This document shows positions 56,469-64,000 of a stretch of DNA of 64,000 bases, one piece after another. Position numbers and translations under genes: made by a program. Source of the DNA: Gastranaerophilus sp944325835 (GTDB lineage: Bacteria; Cyanobacteriota; Vampirovibrionia; Gastranaerophilales; Gastranaerophilaceae); the NCBI GenBank assembly GCA_963931575.1, contig OZ007029.1, forward strand, positions 1,922,001 through 1,986,000. The letters are read 5' to 3'. Under the pieces are notes generated by a model, which had not been told where the DNA came from, searched no databases, and saw only the letters and a list, made by a program, of their open reading frames with translations. Each line of letters starts with the position of its first letter. Position 1 is the first letter of the stretch.

Positions 56469-57600
56469 ATATACTAAAAAAATTAATCAATAAATTTAAC
56501 AACCCCGGTTTAAATGTTCTTTCTTTATTTGACGGAATAGCATGCGGATATGAAGCCTTTGACAAGGCAAAAATTAAAATTGAAAATTACTGGGCGTTTG
56601 AAATTGATAAATATGCAATAAAAATTGCTACTAAAAATCACCCGGACATCAAAGAAATGGGAAGCGTTATTAATGCAGATTTTCGGCAATTTGAAGGTAA
56701 AATAGATATTTTAATCGGCGGTAGTCCTTGTCAAAATTTAAGTATTGCAGGAGATAGAACTGGGCTAAAAGGCGAAAAAAGTAAGTTATTTTATGAATAT
56801 GTAAGGGCGCTTAAAGAAGTAAAACCAAAATATTTTTTATTTGAAAATGTTGCAAGTATGACAACCGAAAATAAAAACAAAATAAGCGAAATATTGGGGG
56901 TTGAACCTATTTTGATTAATTCCGCTTTATTATCAGCGCAAAATAGAAAAAGATTATACTGGACAAATATTAAAAATATAAAAATCCCGGAAGACAAAGG
57001 AATATTATTAAAAGATATTGTTTTAGAACATACGGAAGTTGACCGCGATAAGGCATATTGTATAGATTCCCAATACTCTAAAGGTACAGCGGCCGACTAT
57101 TTTAAAAGAAGAAGACGCCAGCATGTGTACGACACAATCAAAAGTTATATTGTACCTTTTGATAAAACATTACAAATATTAGACAATGAAATCCAAAAAG
57201 GAAAAATAGGATATTTCGGCGTTGATTCTCAAAGCCGAAGGGTTTATACAATCCATGGTAAAGCTGTTACATTATGCGGCGACGCCGGCGGCGGTGCGGC
57301 TAAAATGGGGCAATATTTGTTTGGGTGTCTAACCCCGGATAGAATTAAAAAAAGCAAGACGGACAAAGATTTAATCAAGGTGTTAAATCATATACATTAA
57401 CCGCGCAAGACCGGCACGGAATATTAACAGAAGGTTATATAAGGAAATTAACCCCTATAGAATGCGAACGCTTACAAACATTACCCGATAATTATACAGA
57501 GGGAATAAGCGACGCTCAAAGATATAAATGTATCGGTAATGGCTGGACAGTAGATGTAATAGCGCACATTTTGAAAGGAATTAAAGAGGGTAATAAATAA
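56465..57600 (+). CDS. C5-cytosine DNA methyltransferase, split by a -1 frameshift on A7
   Basis: Motifs: I VLSLFDGIACGYEAF, IV GGSPCQNLSIAG with the catalytic Cys, VI FENV, VIII QNRKRLYW. Frame 1 ends at 57400 after CLTPDRIKKSKTDKD. A -1 shift at the A7 run (57347-57353) restores QDGQRFNQGVKSYTLTAQDRHG, motif IX RKLTPIECERLQTLP and motif X CIGNGW, to the stop at 57598-57600, giving 378 residues. It may be programmed slippage, a recent mutation or a sequencing error. Confidence 0.8.
57347..57353 (+). other. Seven-A slippery run in the methyltransferase gene
   Basis: ATT-AAA-AAA-AGC: a homopolymer where both pairing and slippage in the -1 frame are easy. The two reading frames meet exactly here. 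Confidence 0.7.
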
Positions 57601-57908
57601 TGGTTTGGAAAAAATGTTATAAATGCAAATGGCATACAGACAAATGTAAAAATCAGGAATCAAAAAATTTTAATAAATTCCCCGATGAGGTCGTAAAATG
57701 CAATAAACCGATTAAATTTACCGATAAACTGCCCGAAGGGATAACAAAACAGGTACATAAAACCCGCAAAGCCCGTAAATGTTATTTTTGCGGGGCGTAT
57801 ATCCCCGCCGGTAGTAGTTGTTTGGTAACAATTGATTTTGTAGAACACAATGTAAAATACAGTTGTGATGATTGCTATCACGGAATTATCGCATTATATG
57901 GAGATTAG
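57600..57908 (+). CDS. Hypothetical cysteine-rich phage protein
   Basis: 102 residues with two probable zinc-binding groups: CYKCKWHTDKC near the N-terminus and CYFCGAYIPAGSSC with CDDCYHG at the C-terminus. Small zinc-ribbon proteins are common in phage early regions. GAGGG precedes the ATG, which overlaps the methyltransferase stop by one base. Confidence 0.6.
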   Translation: MVWKKCYKCKWHTDKCKNQESKNFNKFPDEVVKCNKPIKFTDKLPEGITKQVHKTRKARKCYFCGAYIPAGSSCLVTIDFVEHNVKYSCDDCYHGIIALYGD

Positions 57909-57912
57909 AAAA

Positions 57913-58299
57913 ATGGGAAAATTAAAGGCATATATAGTAAACGATAAATGGAATGACGCCGGTAGTATTGTTGTATGGGCTGAAACTCGCGGCAAAGCAA
58001 AAAGTAATGCCCTATATAATGATGTTTTTGACGGTTGCGAATATACCGAATTAAGAACCGAGCGTGTAAAAGACTTTGATAAATACGCAGACACGAAAAA
58101 AGTACCGATTCAAGAATTATTAAATATGTCTTGGTGGTTTTCTTGTAGAAAATGTGGGGAAGAATATTTAGACTATGACAAAATCGCAGATGATGAAGCC
58201 TTTATAAATGATGTTGATTACTCCAATAATGATTTTGTTAAAGGTAGTGTCATTTGTGCAGAATGCAAGAAAAAATTAGAGGAGTGCGGCAAATGGTAA
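57913..58299 (+). CDS. Hypothetical phage protein with C-terminal zinc ribbon
   Basis: 128 residues. The N-terminal part (LKAYIVNDKWNDAGSIVVWAETRGKAKSNALY) is an alpha/beta unit seen in unknown phage proteins; the C-terminal CRKCGEEYLDYD ... CAECKKKLEEC is a likely zinc ribbon. Start at 57913 follows GGAG by nine bases. It overlaps the next gene by seven bases. Confidence 0.6.
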   Translation: MGKLKAYIVNDKWNDAGSIVVWAETRGKAKSNALYNDVFDGCEYTELRTERVKDFDKYADTKKVPIQELLNMSWWFSCRKCGEEYLDYDKIADDEAFINDVDYSNNDFVKGSVICAECKKKLEECGKW

Positions 58300-58499
58300 A
58301 CGATAGATTACATATAATTTGCGGTAATTGCGGGCAAGACCTTAAAGAATCCGGCATGGCTACTTGGGAATATGTACCAGGAATAAAAGACGAAGAAACC
58401 GGCGAAACAATACAAAGCGCGGACGTGTTTATAAGGTGCGATAATTGCGCAACGATACATTTTTTAAAGAAATACATGGAAGAATATAAGGACGATTAA
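58293..58499 (+). CDS. Small zinc-ribbon protein
   Basis: 68 residues: IICGNCGQDLKESG and IRCDNCATIHFL form a CxxC...CxxC site, a minimal zinc ribbon. GAGGAG lies upstream of ATG 58293. Unknown function. Confidence 0.6.
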   Translation: MVNDRLHIICGNCGQDLKESGMATWEYVPGIKDEETGETIQSADVFIRCDNCATIHFLKKYMEEYKDD

Positions 58500-58501
58500 A
58501 A

Positions 58502-58633
58502 ATGATAGAAATATTAACAAGCGAAAAATTAACAATAATATTTTTAAATATCCTTTTAGGGTCTATTGCTACGTTTGCTTTTATAGGCGTAGTAGCGATT
58601 ATTGGGGATTGGTTAAGCAATTTAAGAAAGTAG
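58502..58633 (+). CDS. Small membrane protein
   Basis: 43 residues, mostly one or two hydrophobic segments (LTIIFLNILLGSIATFAFIG onward to VVAIIG). It follows the zinc-ribbon gene by two bases and precedes the MazG-like gene by six. Unknown function. Confidence 0.5.
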   Translation: MIEILTSEKLTIIFLNILLGSIATFAFIGVVAIIGDWLSNLRK

Positions 58634-58639
58634 GGCAAC

Positions 58640-58930
58640 ATGGCAGATATTGACGTATATTTAGAAGCTATAAAAACTTTTGGCTCATTGTCGCAAATGG
58701 TAATAGTCATGGAAGAATGTAGCGAATTACAAAAAGAAATATCAAAAATTATTAGAGAAAAAGGCAACTTAGAAAATTTGGCTGAAGAAATAGCAGACGT
58801 AGAAATTATGCTAGAGCAATTAAAACTAATTTTTACTTTGCACGATAAAGTAGCAACTAAAAAGGGCGAAAAAATCGAAAGATTAAAACGAATTATTGAA
58901 AAATATAAGGAAAACCGGCATGAAATATAG
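58640..58930 (+). CDS. MazG-like nucleotide pyrophosphohydrolase, single domain
   Basis: 96 residues: VIVMEECSELQKEISKIIREKGNLENLAEEIADVEIMLEQL has the EExxE and ExxD metal-binding motifs of the MazG/phage fold. Phages may use such enzymes to alter nucleotide or alarmone pools. It is distinct from the two-domain host mazG. It overlaps the next gene by 11 bases. Confidence 0.85.
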   Translation: MADIDVYLEAIKTFGSLSQMVIVMEECSELQKEISKIIREKGNLENLAEEIADVEIMLEQLKLIFTLHDKVATKKGEKIERLKRIIEKYKENRHEI

Positions 58931-59183
58931 AAAACTTAAAAAGAAGTTAAAAAATCATCACTATTTACAGTTTGAAGGTTTTTGTTTGTACTTTGATGAA
59001 AACATAGTTAAGTTTTGGTTAGAGGGTACAAAATTAAGGAAAAAACCAATAAAAAAATACGATTATGTTTGTGAAGGCGCATACAATTCTTTTACGTGTG
59101 AAGTAGATGAATGGTGTTTGTATAGTAATAAAGAAATAAAAGAATTGTTAAAAAATGAAAAAGGAATATTAACAAAGAACTAA
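58920..59183 (+). CDS. Hypothetical small phage protein
   Basis: 87 residues, very basic at the start (KYRKLKKKLKNHHYLQ), then a mixed domain with Cys in CLYFDE, CEGAYNSFTCEVDEWC. Start chosen at ATG 58920. No family recognised. Confidence 0.5.
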   Translation: MKYRKLKKKLKNHHYLQFEGFCLYFDENIVKFWLEGTKLRKKPIKKYDYVCEGAYNSFTCEVDEWCLYSNKEIKELLKNEKGILTKN

Positions 59184-59185
59184 AA

Positions 59186-59545
59186 ATGGGGGTAAATTTG
59201 GGTAGTTGTGATTTTAATGCGGATTTTGCTAAATATCCGCTTTTCTTTTTTGATTTGTTTAGCCGGACACTAAAGCCGATTCCGGCCGGTGAATTAACAA
59301 GCGTAAATGACTATGACCATGGGCAGTATCATGCACATCATTTTATTGAAAAACAAATACGCAAAAATAACCCGGAATTTTACGCCAAAATAGAATATTT
59401 GCAAAAAATCATAATTGTACCGGCTCAAATGAATTACGACGCGTCAAGCAGTATGGCTGAAGAAAATTTTTTAAAAAATTGGGGTATTGAAAAATATAAA
59501 ATAATCTTTTCAAAACAGGCATGGCATGCGGGTTTATATCCATAA
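59186..59545 (+). CDS. Hypothetical phage protein
   Basis: 119 residues. Aromatic- and His-rich (FAKYPLFFFDLFSRTLKPIP; DYDHGQYHAHHFIEKQIRKN); a metal site is possible but unproven. The end of the operon: 170 bases of AT-rich DNA without a gene follow. Confidence 0.5.
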   Translation: MGVNLGSCDFNADFAKYPLFFFDLFSRTLKPIPAGELTSVNDYDHGQYHAHHFIEKQIRKNNPEFYAKIEYLQKIIIVPAQMNYDASSSMAEENFLKNWGIEKYKIIFSKQAWHAGLYP

Positions 59546-59714
59546 ACTAATTCAATTGAAGTAAATTAGTTGATATATTGTTTTAATTTTAATCCCACGC
59601 TAATATGGATTAGATTTAAAAAATTTTAGTTGTCCTTGATTCCTTTTAAAGGTATTAGCAATGCGCAATGTAAATATTCAGGGTGTCGCTAAAATAATAT
59701 AGGAGTATTACGCC

Positions 59715-60089
59715 TTGTTATATTGTTGTAGCGCCTACTTTTCGGCTGAACGTAAATTAAGATTATATGATAATTTAACGCATAAAAACCGCGTTTTAGA
59801 GGTCGGGCAGTGTCCGAAATGCAAAGCGTTAAAAGTTCAGATAAAACAATATCGTATAGAAGACGGCAAATACAGCGAACGAAAGCCGAAAAAAGCAAAA
59901 GACGTTGCTAAATTTATTAGAAAATACGAAAAAGAAGCATATTACGAAATACCGGATTTGAACGTTAAAAACGGGTCATTATCTAATATGGGTTGGAGAT
60001 ATGCAGACGCGGCCAAAAGTTCATGGGTAAAAGATTTTAATAATGTGCGGCAATTTAAGTTAAACAAAGATTACAAGGTAATTAGTTAA
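59715..60089 (+). CDS. Hypothetical phage protein with zinc-binding cysteines
   Basis: 124 residues. MLYCCSAYFSAERKLRLYDN and VGQCPKCKALKVQIKQY give a probable CC...CxxC zinc site; the rest is basic and helical. It appears to start at TTG after AGGAG. It shares one base with the next gene. Confidence 0.5.
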   Translation: MLYCCSAYFSAERKLRLYDNLTHKNRVLEVGQCPKCKALKVQIKQYRIEDGKYSERKPKKAKDVAKFIRKYEKEAYYEIPDLNVKNGSLSNMGWRYADAAKSSWVKDFNNVRQFKLNKDYKVIS

Positions 60090-60829
60090 TGGATTTTACA
60101 TGCTCAAACAAAGAGTATTTAAAAAACATTTGCGGGGATTTGTTAAGGCGTTATAAACAAGGCTCAATATATAGAATATCTTACGAAGAAATTAAGCAGG
60201 AAAAAACACTAAAGCAACTAGGCTTTATATTTGGCGGATTGATAAAAGCGCTTATACGCTTCTTTGAGAATTTGGGGTACAGTTACGAGCCGTACATGAT
60301 TAAGGATTGGTTATATTCCGAATGTGGCTTAACGGAGTGTATAACACTACCAAACGGCAAACAAGTAACTTATTTAAAAACATTATCTTCTATGACTAAA
60401 GCGCAAGCCGCTAAGTTCATAGAAGATATTATTTGTTTTATTGATACGTCCGCAATATTTGAAGATTTTGTACTACCGCCGGAATTGCGTTATAGTTGGA
60501 CGCATAACATTGATAAAGATAAATTAGCGCTTATGAAAGCGGCCGCCATTAATAACTTTGATTCAAGTTATTTATTACATCAAAGCAAACTTACTTGTAT
60601 TAAGTGCGGGGCGCGGGGCGGTATGGTGTACCACTTGAAAAGGCCATACACTAAAGACTATTTAACATTACCATTATGCGCAAGGTGTTATGATGATGTA
60701 AACACCCGCGGCGAATCATATTTACAGGCGGATATTAAAGCCGTCTTAAATGGTTTAAGTTTAGAAGACTTTTGTTTACTAGCTTACCATTATTACAGGA
60801 AATCTTTTTCATATAGTGGAACTCCTTAA
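60089..60829 (+). CDS. NinB-like / HNH-type zinc protein
   Basis: 246 residues. The middle part (KTLKQLGFIFGGLIKALIRF ... MTKAQAAKFIEDIICFIDT) has the pattern of phage NinB-type recombination proteins. The C-terminal LTCIKCGARGGMVYHL ... LPLCARCYDDV has two CxxC pairs and a His as in HNH or zinc-ribbon folds. Possibly a recombination or nuclease protein near the late switch; the family match is only by pattern. Confidence 0.5.
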   Translation: MDFTCSNKEYLKNICGDLLRRYKQGSIYRISYEEIKQEKTLKQLGFIFGGLIKALIRFFENLGYSYEPYMIKDWLYSECGLTECITLPNGKQVTYLKTLSSMTKAQAAKFIEDIICFIDTSAIFEDFVLPPELRYSWTHNIDKDKLALMKAAAINNFDSSYLLHQSKLTCIKCGARGGMVYHLKRPYTKDYLTLPLCARCYDDVNTRGESYLQADIKAVLNGLSLEDFCLLAYHYYRKSFSYSGTP

Positions 60830-60842
60830 AACACTAAGCAAA

Positions 60843-60860
60843 GCCCCTTTATAGGGGCTA
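60843..60860 (+). terminator. Possible terminator of the early operon
   Basis: AGCCCC-TTTATA-GGGGCT stem, but only a weak T-run follows, so it may be Rho-assisted or a processing hairpin. Confidence 0.5.
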
Positions 60861-61115
60861 TTCTAATTAAATGAGGTAAGAAAAGCAAAGACATAATAAA
60901 TAAAATAGGCTAAAACCCTTATAAATATTGATTTTCGAGGGCAAAAAGGTACTTCCCGGCGCCCCCTGTTCTTGCGGGTAAGGAAACGCGCAAAGTTTTT
61001 TTAGGTACAGTTTAAAACTATCGTTTCGTTTTTCGTTTTTAGTTTGTAAATATTGTTAAATTTGGGGTTTTGGCTGTTTATAATTTAAAACTATCGTTTC
61101 GCTTTTCGTTTAAAA
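60861..61115 (+). other. Non-coding interval before the terminase genes; candidate packaging (cos/pac) site
   Basis: No ORF. It contains a direct repeat of TTTAAAACTATCGTTTCG and following bases (28 bp; 61011-61038 and 61084-61111, one mismatch, 73 bases apart) and a GC-rich patch (ACTTCCCGGCGCCCCCTG) with AGGAAACGCGC. In lambda-like phages cos and the terminase binding sites lie just before the terminase small-subunit gene. Confidence 0.5.
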
Positions 61116-61148
61116 GTGTTAAAAATAAAGGCTCATGGGGTTTCGCTT

Positions 61149-61652
61149 GTGGCAATAAATGAAATTACATCAAAATTAGATTTATTAGCTGAAATATTAG
61201 GGATAACCCCCCGAAGAATACAACAGCTTGTAGAAGATGAAGTTATACCAAGACCCGAAAAGCCCGGGCAATATGATATACCGGCTTGCGTGCAAGCATA
61301 TTATTACAAGGAATTTTGCGGCGACGAAGACGGCGAATTAGACGGAAGGTACGAAAGAGCAAGAAAAGCAAAAGCAGAGGCCGACCGCATAGAATTTGAT
61401 TTAGGGATTAAAAAGGGTCAATATGTTTCGGTTGAATTAGTTAAGCATGAACTTGAAAAAATAATCATGAATTGCAGGGGTAAATTATTAGCAATGCCGC
61501 GAAAATTAGCACCGACATTAGCGACAGCGGAAAGCCCTAACGAAGCAGAAGTAATATTAACCGACGGAGTAGAAGAAATATTAAACGAATTGGTTACACC
61601 GGGGTTTGATGAATCAGATACAGGAATTACAGAAAATACGGGGGATAATTAG
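61149..61652 (+). CDS. Terminase small subunit (Nu1-like)
   Basis: 167 residues from GTG 61149 (an upstream GTG, 61116, would add 11). The winged-helix DNA-binding part is LDLLAEILGITPRRIQQLVEDEVIPRPEKPGQYDIPACVQAYYYK, as in Nu1/gpNu1; a long charged helix follows (RARKAKAEADRIEFDLGIKK). Recognises phage DNA for packaging. It overlaps the large subunit gene by about 44 bases. Confidence 0.8.
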   Translation: MAINEITSKLDLLAEILGITPRRIQQLVEDEVIPRPEKPGQYDIPACVQAYYYKEFCGDEDGELDGRYERARKAKAEADRIEFDLGIKKGQYVSVELVKHELEKIIMNCRGKLLAMPRKLAPTLATAESPNEAEVILTDGVEEILNELVTPGFDESDTGITENTGDN

Positions 61653-63525
61653 ACAGGCTTTTAATTGTTGGAAATGTCCGCCAAAATTAACTATATCCCA
61701 ATGGGCGGATTTGTATAGATATTTAAGCCCGGAAGCTTCAGCCGAACCCGGCAAATATAAAACATCAAGGGCGGAATATCAACGCGGAATTATGGACGCT
61801 TTTAGCGACCCGCAGGTAACAAGAATTGTTGTTATGTCTTCCGCACAGGTCGGCAAAACTGAAATTTTAAATAATATTGTTGGTTACTACATAGACCAAG
61901 ACCCAAGCACAATATTAAATCTGCAACCGACTTTAGAAATGGCGCAAACTTGGAGTAAAGACAGATTAGCGCCAATGGTTAGAGATAACCCATGTTTAAC
62001 CAAAAAGGTTAAAAACTCAAAGTCTAAAGATTCAGATAATACGATTTTACATAAGCTTTTCCCAGGCGGCCATATTACAATGGTTGGTGCTAATTCCCCG
62101 GCCGGTCTTGCGTCAAGACCTATTAGAATTGTATTATGTGATGAAGTCGACCGCTACCCGGTAAGTGCCGGTGCGGAAGGCGACCCGGTCAACCTTGCAA
62201 TAAAAAGAACTACAACATACTGGAATAAAAAAATAGGTTTGTTTTCAACTCCTACCATAAAAGGTATTAGCAGGATTGAAAAAGCTTTTGCAGAAAGCGA
62301 CCAACGTTACTATTTTGTACCCTGTCCACATTGCGGAGTTTATCAGCGTTTAAGGTGGGGGCATGTAAAATATAGCAAAGACAATGTAAAAGAAGCTTAC
62401 TACGAATGCGAACATTGCGGCGCTCATTTATCCGATTCAGATAGATACAGGGCAATAGCCCGCGGATATTGGGAAGCGCAAGAAGAATTTAAAGGCGTTG
62501 CAGGTTTTCATTTAAATGAATTGTACAGCCCTTGGCGTAAGCTTGCGGATATTGTTCAAGACTTTTTAGACGCAAAGGACAAACCGGACACCCTCAAAAC
62601 TTGGGTTAATACTTCTTTGGGCGAAACTTGGGAAGAAGCCGGCGAAAGCGTAGACCCTGACAGCTTAGAAGCAAGGACGGAAGGTTATACAAAAATCCCT
62701 AAAAATGCCGTAGTATTAACGGCCGGGGTTGACACACAAGACGACCGTTTAGAAGTTGAAATAACCGCATGGGGTAAGGGTGAAGAATCATGGTTAATTG
62801 ATTATATTAGATTGTATGGCGACCCTGACCAACCGGAAGTATGGGAACAATTAGACGATATTTTAGCTTCTGATTACTTGCACGAATCCGGCGCAAGGCT
62901 AAATATTAGCGCAACTTGTATAGATACCGGCGGGCATAAAACGCAAAGCGTTTACGAATATGGCCGAACCCGTTACACTCAAAGAGTTTATTTAATAAAA
63001 GGTGTTGGCGGTGAGGGTATCCCGATTGTAGGCGCTCAAAGTAAAGTTAAATGCGGAAAATCTAAAAATAAGACCGTTAAATTATTCCCGGTAGGTGTCG
63101 ACCAAGCAAAAGGAACTATTTACGGCCGGTTAAAAATATCTTCTTTCGGGGCGGGTTATATGCACTTTCCGAGAAAATGCGATAAAGCATATTTTGATAG
63201 TTTAACCGCAGAAAAATTAATAACTAAGTTTGTAAAAGGTTTTCCAAAAAGAACGTGGGAAAAAATCCGCCAAAGAAACGAAGCTTTAGACTGTAGGGTT
63301 TATTCTTATGCGGCTTTAAAAATACTCAATCCGAATTTTGAGAGAATCGGGGAACGCTTGAAAGAAAACGCGATAAAAAATAAATTGCAAGAACTTAAAC
63401 AAAAGCTTAGCAATAAAGAACCTGAAAAGCCGGATAAACCCGTAAACGAAAATACAGCGCTTAAAATGCGGAAAAAACGCAAAATAAATACAAAACAAAC
63501 ATACGCGCAAAGTTGGAGAGTTTAA
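61609..63525 (+). CDS. Terminase large subunit, lambda GpA type
   Basis: 638 residues. ATPase motor: Walker A-like MSSAQVGKTEILNN, Walker B VLCDEVDRYP, coupling motif FSTPT. The zinc-binding stretch CPHCGVYQRLRWGH ... CEHCGA is typical of GpA. The nuclease half contains VLTAGVDTQDDRLEVEITAWG, ATCIDTGGHKT and a basic C-terminal tail (MRKKRKINTKQT). Cuts and pumps phage DNA. ATG 61609 is chosen over a TTG just upstream. Confidence 0.93.
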   Translation: MNQIQELQKIRGIIRQAFNCWKCPPKLTISQWADLYRYLSPEASAEPGKYKTSRAEYQRGIMDAFSDPQVTRIVVMSSAQVGKTEILNNIVGYYIDQDPSTILNLQPTLEMAQTWSKDRLAPMVRDNPCLTKKVKNSKSKDSDNTILHKLFPGGHITMVGANSPAGLASRPIRIVLCDEVDRYPVSAGAEGDPVNLAIKRTTTYWNKKIGLFSTPTIKGISRIEKAFAESDQRYYFVPCPHCGVYQRLRWGHVKYSKDNVKEAYYECEHCGAHLSDSDRYRAIARGYWEAQEEFKGVAGFHLNELYSPWRKLADIVQDFLDAKDKPDTLKTWVNTSLGETWEEAGESVDPDSLEARTEGYTKIPKNAVVLTAGVDTQDDRLEVEITAWGKGEESWLIDYIRLYGDPDQPEVWEQLDDILASDYLHESGARLNISATCIDTGGHKTQSVYEYGRTRYTQRVYLIKGVGGEGIPIVGAQSKVKCGKSKNKTVKLFPVGVDQAKGTIYGRLKISSFGAGYMHFPRKCDKAYFDSLTAEKLITKFVKGFPKRTWEKIRQRNEALDCRVYSYAALKILNPNFERIGERLKENAIKNKLQELKQKLSNKEPEKPDKPVNENTALKMRKKRKINTKQTYAQSWRV

Positions 63526-63526
63526 C

Positions 63527-63775
63527 ATGGCAGATGAAGAAAATATAACCCAAGAAACACCCAAAACGCACGCCGAAAAGATGTTAGAAGCTATTGAAGC
63601 GGCAATAGAAGGGCGATTAACAGACGATTATAAAACATTAAAAATTAATAATCGGGAAATAACCAAATTTACTTTTGATGAATTGTTAAATTTGCGGACA
63701 TATTACCGTAGCGAATTAGCAAGAATCAAAGCAAGACGCAATAAGACTTTTAAAACGATTGGGTATAGATTTTAA
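63527..63775 (+). CDS. gpW-like head-to-tail joining protein
   Basis: 82 residues. HAEKMLEAIEAAIEGRLTDDYKTLKINNREITKFTFDELLNLRTYYRSELARI has the gpW layout: helix, beta hairpin, helix. In lambda gpW follows the terminase gene A and precedes the portal gene B, exactly as here. Confidence 0.78.
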   Translation: MADEENITQETPKTHAEKMLEAIEAAIEGRLTDDYKTLKINNREITKFTFDELLNLRTYYRSELARIKARRNKTFKTIGYRF

Positions 63776-64000
63776 TGTTTAGCATATTTAACCTATTTAA
63801 AAATAAAAAAAATAATCAAACACCGACAAAAGGTCATTATGTGGTTGTAAGGCCTAAAGCGTATGAAGCCGCAAAAACAAACAGGCTTACATGGTCTTGG
63901 AATACATATAAATACACAGCAGACCAAATAGTCTATAAGTTTTTAAAACCGCTTGTAGCGCGTTCTTGCAATGAATATATGAACGACCCACATGCGGTTA
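63775..64000 (+). CDS. Portal protein, N-terminal part, cut by window end
   Basis: 75 residues visible: MFSIFNLFKNKKNN ... KAYEAAKTNRLTWSWNTYKYTA ... FLKPLVARSCNEYMNDPHAV. The AAKTNRL...W and LVARSCNEYMNDPHAV segments fit the N-terminus of lambda gpB-type portals (ARSRDLVRNNPYA). The start ATG shares one base with the gpW-like stop. Position right after gpW supports the call. Confidence 0.8.
   Translation, partial: MFSIFNLFKNKKNNQTPTKGHYVVVRPKAYEAAKTNRLTWSWNTYKYTADQIVYKFLKPLVARSCNEYMNDPHAV

Larger units (their letters stand above)
47108..64000. mobile_element. Lambda-like prophage, left part (right end outside window)
   Basis: Bounded on the left by the tRNA-fMet att scar and carrying integrase, repressor, early replication genes, DNA modification genes and packaging/head genes in standard temperate-phage order. 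Genes are dense, short and mostly on the plus strand. The dispersed hairpin repeat of the chromosome is absent, fitting recent arrival. The structural, tail and lysis genes are presumably beyond 64 kb. Confidence 0.93.

Overview
The window reads as about 47 kb of bacterial chromosome followed by the left 17 kb of an integrated, lambda-like temperate prophage. The host genes suggest a didermic, moderately AT-rich bacterium. It makes Kdo-containing LPS (waaA) and exports through TolC, it has type IV prepilin-like proteins with the FT-x-AE start, a glycogen gene (glgC), and an RF2 gene with the programmed frameshift. Several large proteins carry short SFG/AFG-type N-terminal motifs, and one starts MGLSASQARLLSIT. 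These are protein styles I associate with non-photosynthetic gut cyanobacteria (Vampirovibrionia/Melainabacteria, Candidatus Gastranaerophilales). That assignment is inference; no rRNA is present.

Layout: 0-5 kb holds murJ (5' end missing), a TsaC-type tRNA modification gene, a small HAD protein divergent from an XRE regulator, a 58-residue ferredoxin, and deoB with aroQ. 5-14.7 kb holds a sensor-kinase-like protein lacking its catalytic residues, a UgpC/MsmX-type ABC ATPase, a membrane HELGH metalloprotease, prfB, xerD-like, a BioD-like protein, waaA, plsY and a DUF4145-like membrane protein. 14.8-24 kb holds a double M16 peptidase, a large lineage-type protein, thrC, hom, glgC and a prepilin. 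24-34 kb holds a second XRE regulator, a lytic transglycosylase, mazG, two small helical proteins, holB/holA, a ROK glucokinase, a group-2 sigma factor and hipBA. 34-47 kb holds RNase P RNA, a second prepilin, a solitary LuxR-type HTH, a four-gene exported oxidoreductase-like operon, an EmrAB-TolC-type exporter with a MarR regulator, and several lineage-type hypotheticals.

The prophage begins at the 3' half of an initiator tRNA-Met gene (47061-47107), which marks one attachment site. Reading rightwards it has a leftward integrase, a SWIM zinc-finger protein and a CI/LexA-type repressor; an operator region; and a long rightward early operon (RHH protein, Xis-like HTH, replication protein O-like with an internal iteron origin, DnaC-like loader, SSB, two DNA methyltransferases, HAD phosphatase, a sliding-clamp-like protein, MazG-like protein and many tiny proteins). 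Packaging and head genes follow (Nu1-like, GpA-type large terminase, gpW-like, portal) and run off the window.

The most unusual feature is a dispersed, modular, hairpin-rich repeat of about 40-360 bp with constant ends (TGTCCGAGAAA ... GGAGAACTGCTTTA). There are ten complete or partial copies in the chromosomal part, none in the prophage, and all point the same way regardless of flanking gene direction. Its stems covary between copies. Its 3' terminal 12 bases match the 3' end of RNase P RNA. In two places it directly forms the translation-initiation region of the next gene. Other notable signals are three TTCCCGTACGG operators at an exact 49-bp period over the hipBA promoter; two XRE genes with identical inverted-repeat architecture (35-bp arm offset, start codon 8 bases after the arm); a shared 36-bp upstream box in front of the two metalloprotease genes; and a -1 frameshift on seven A residues in the phage cytosine methyltransferase.
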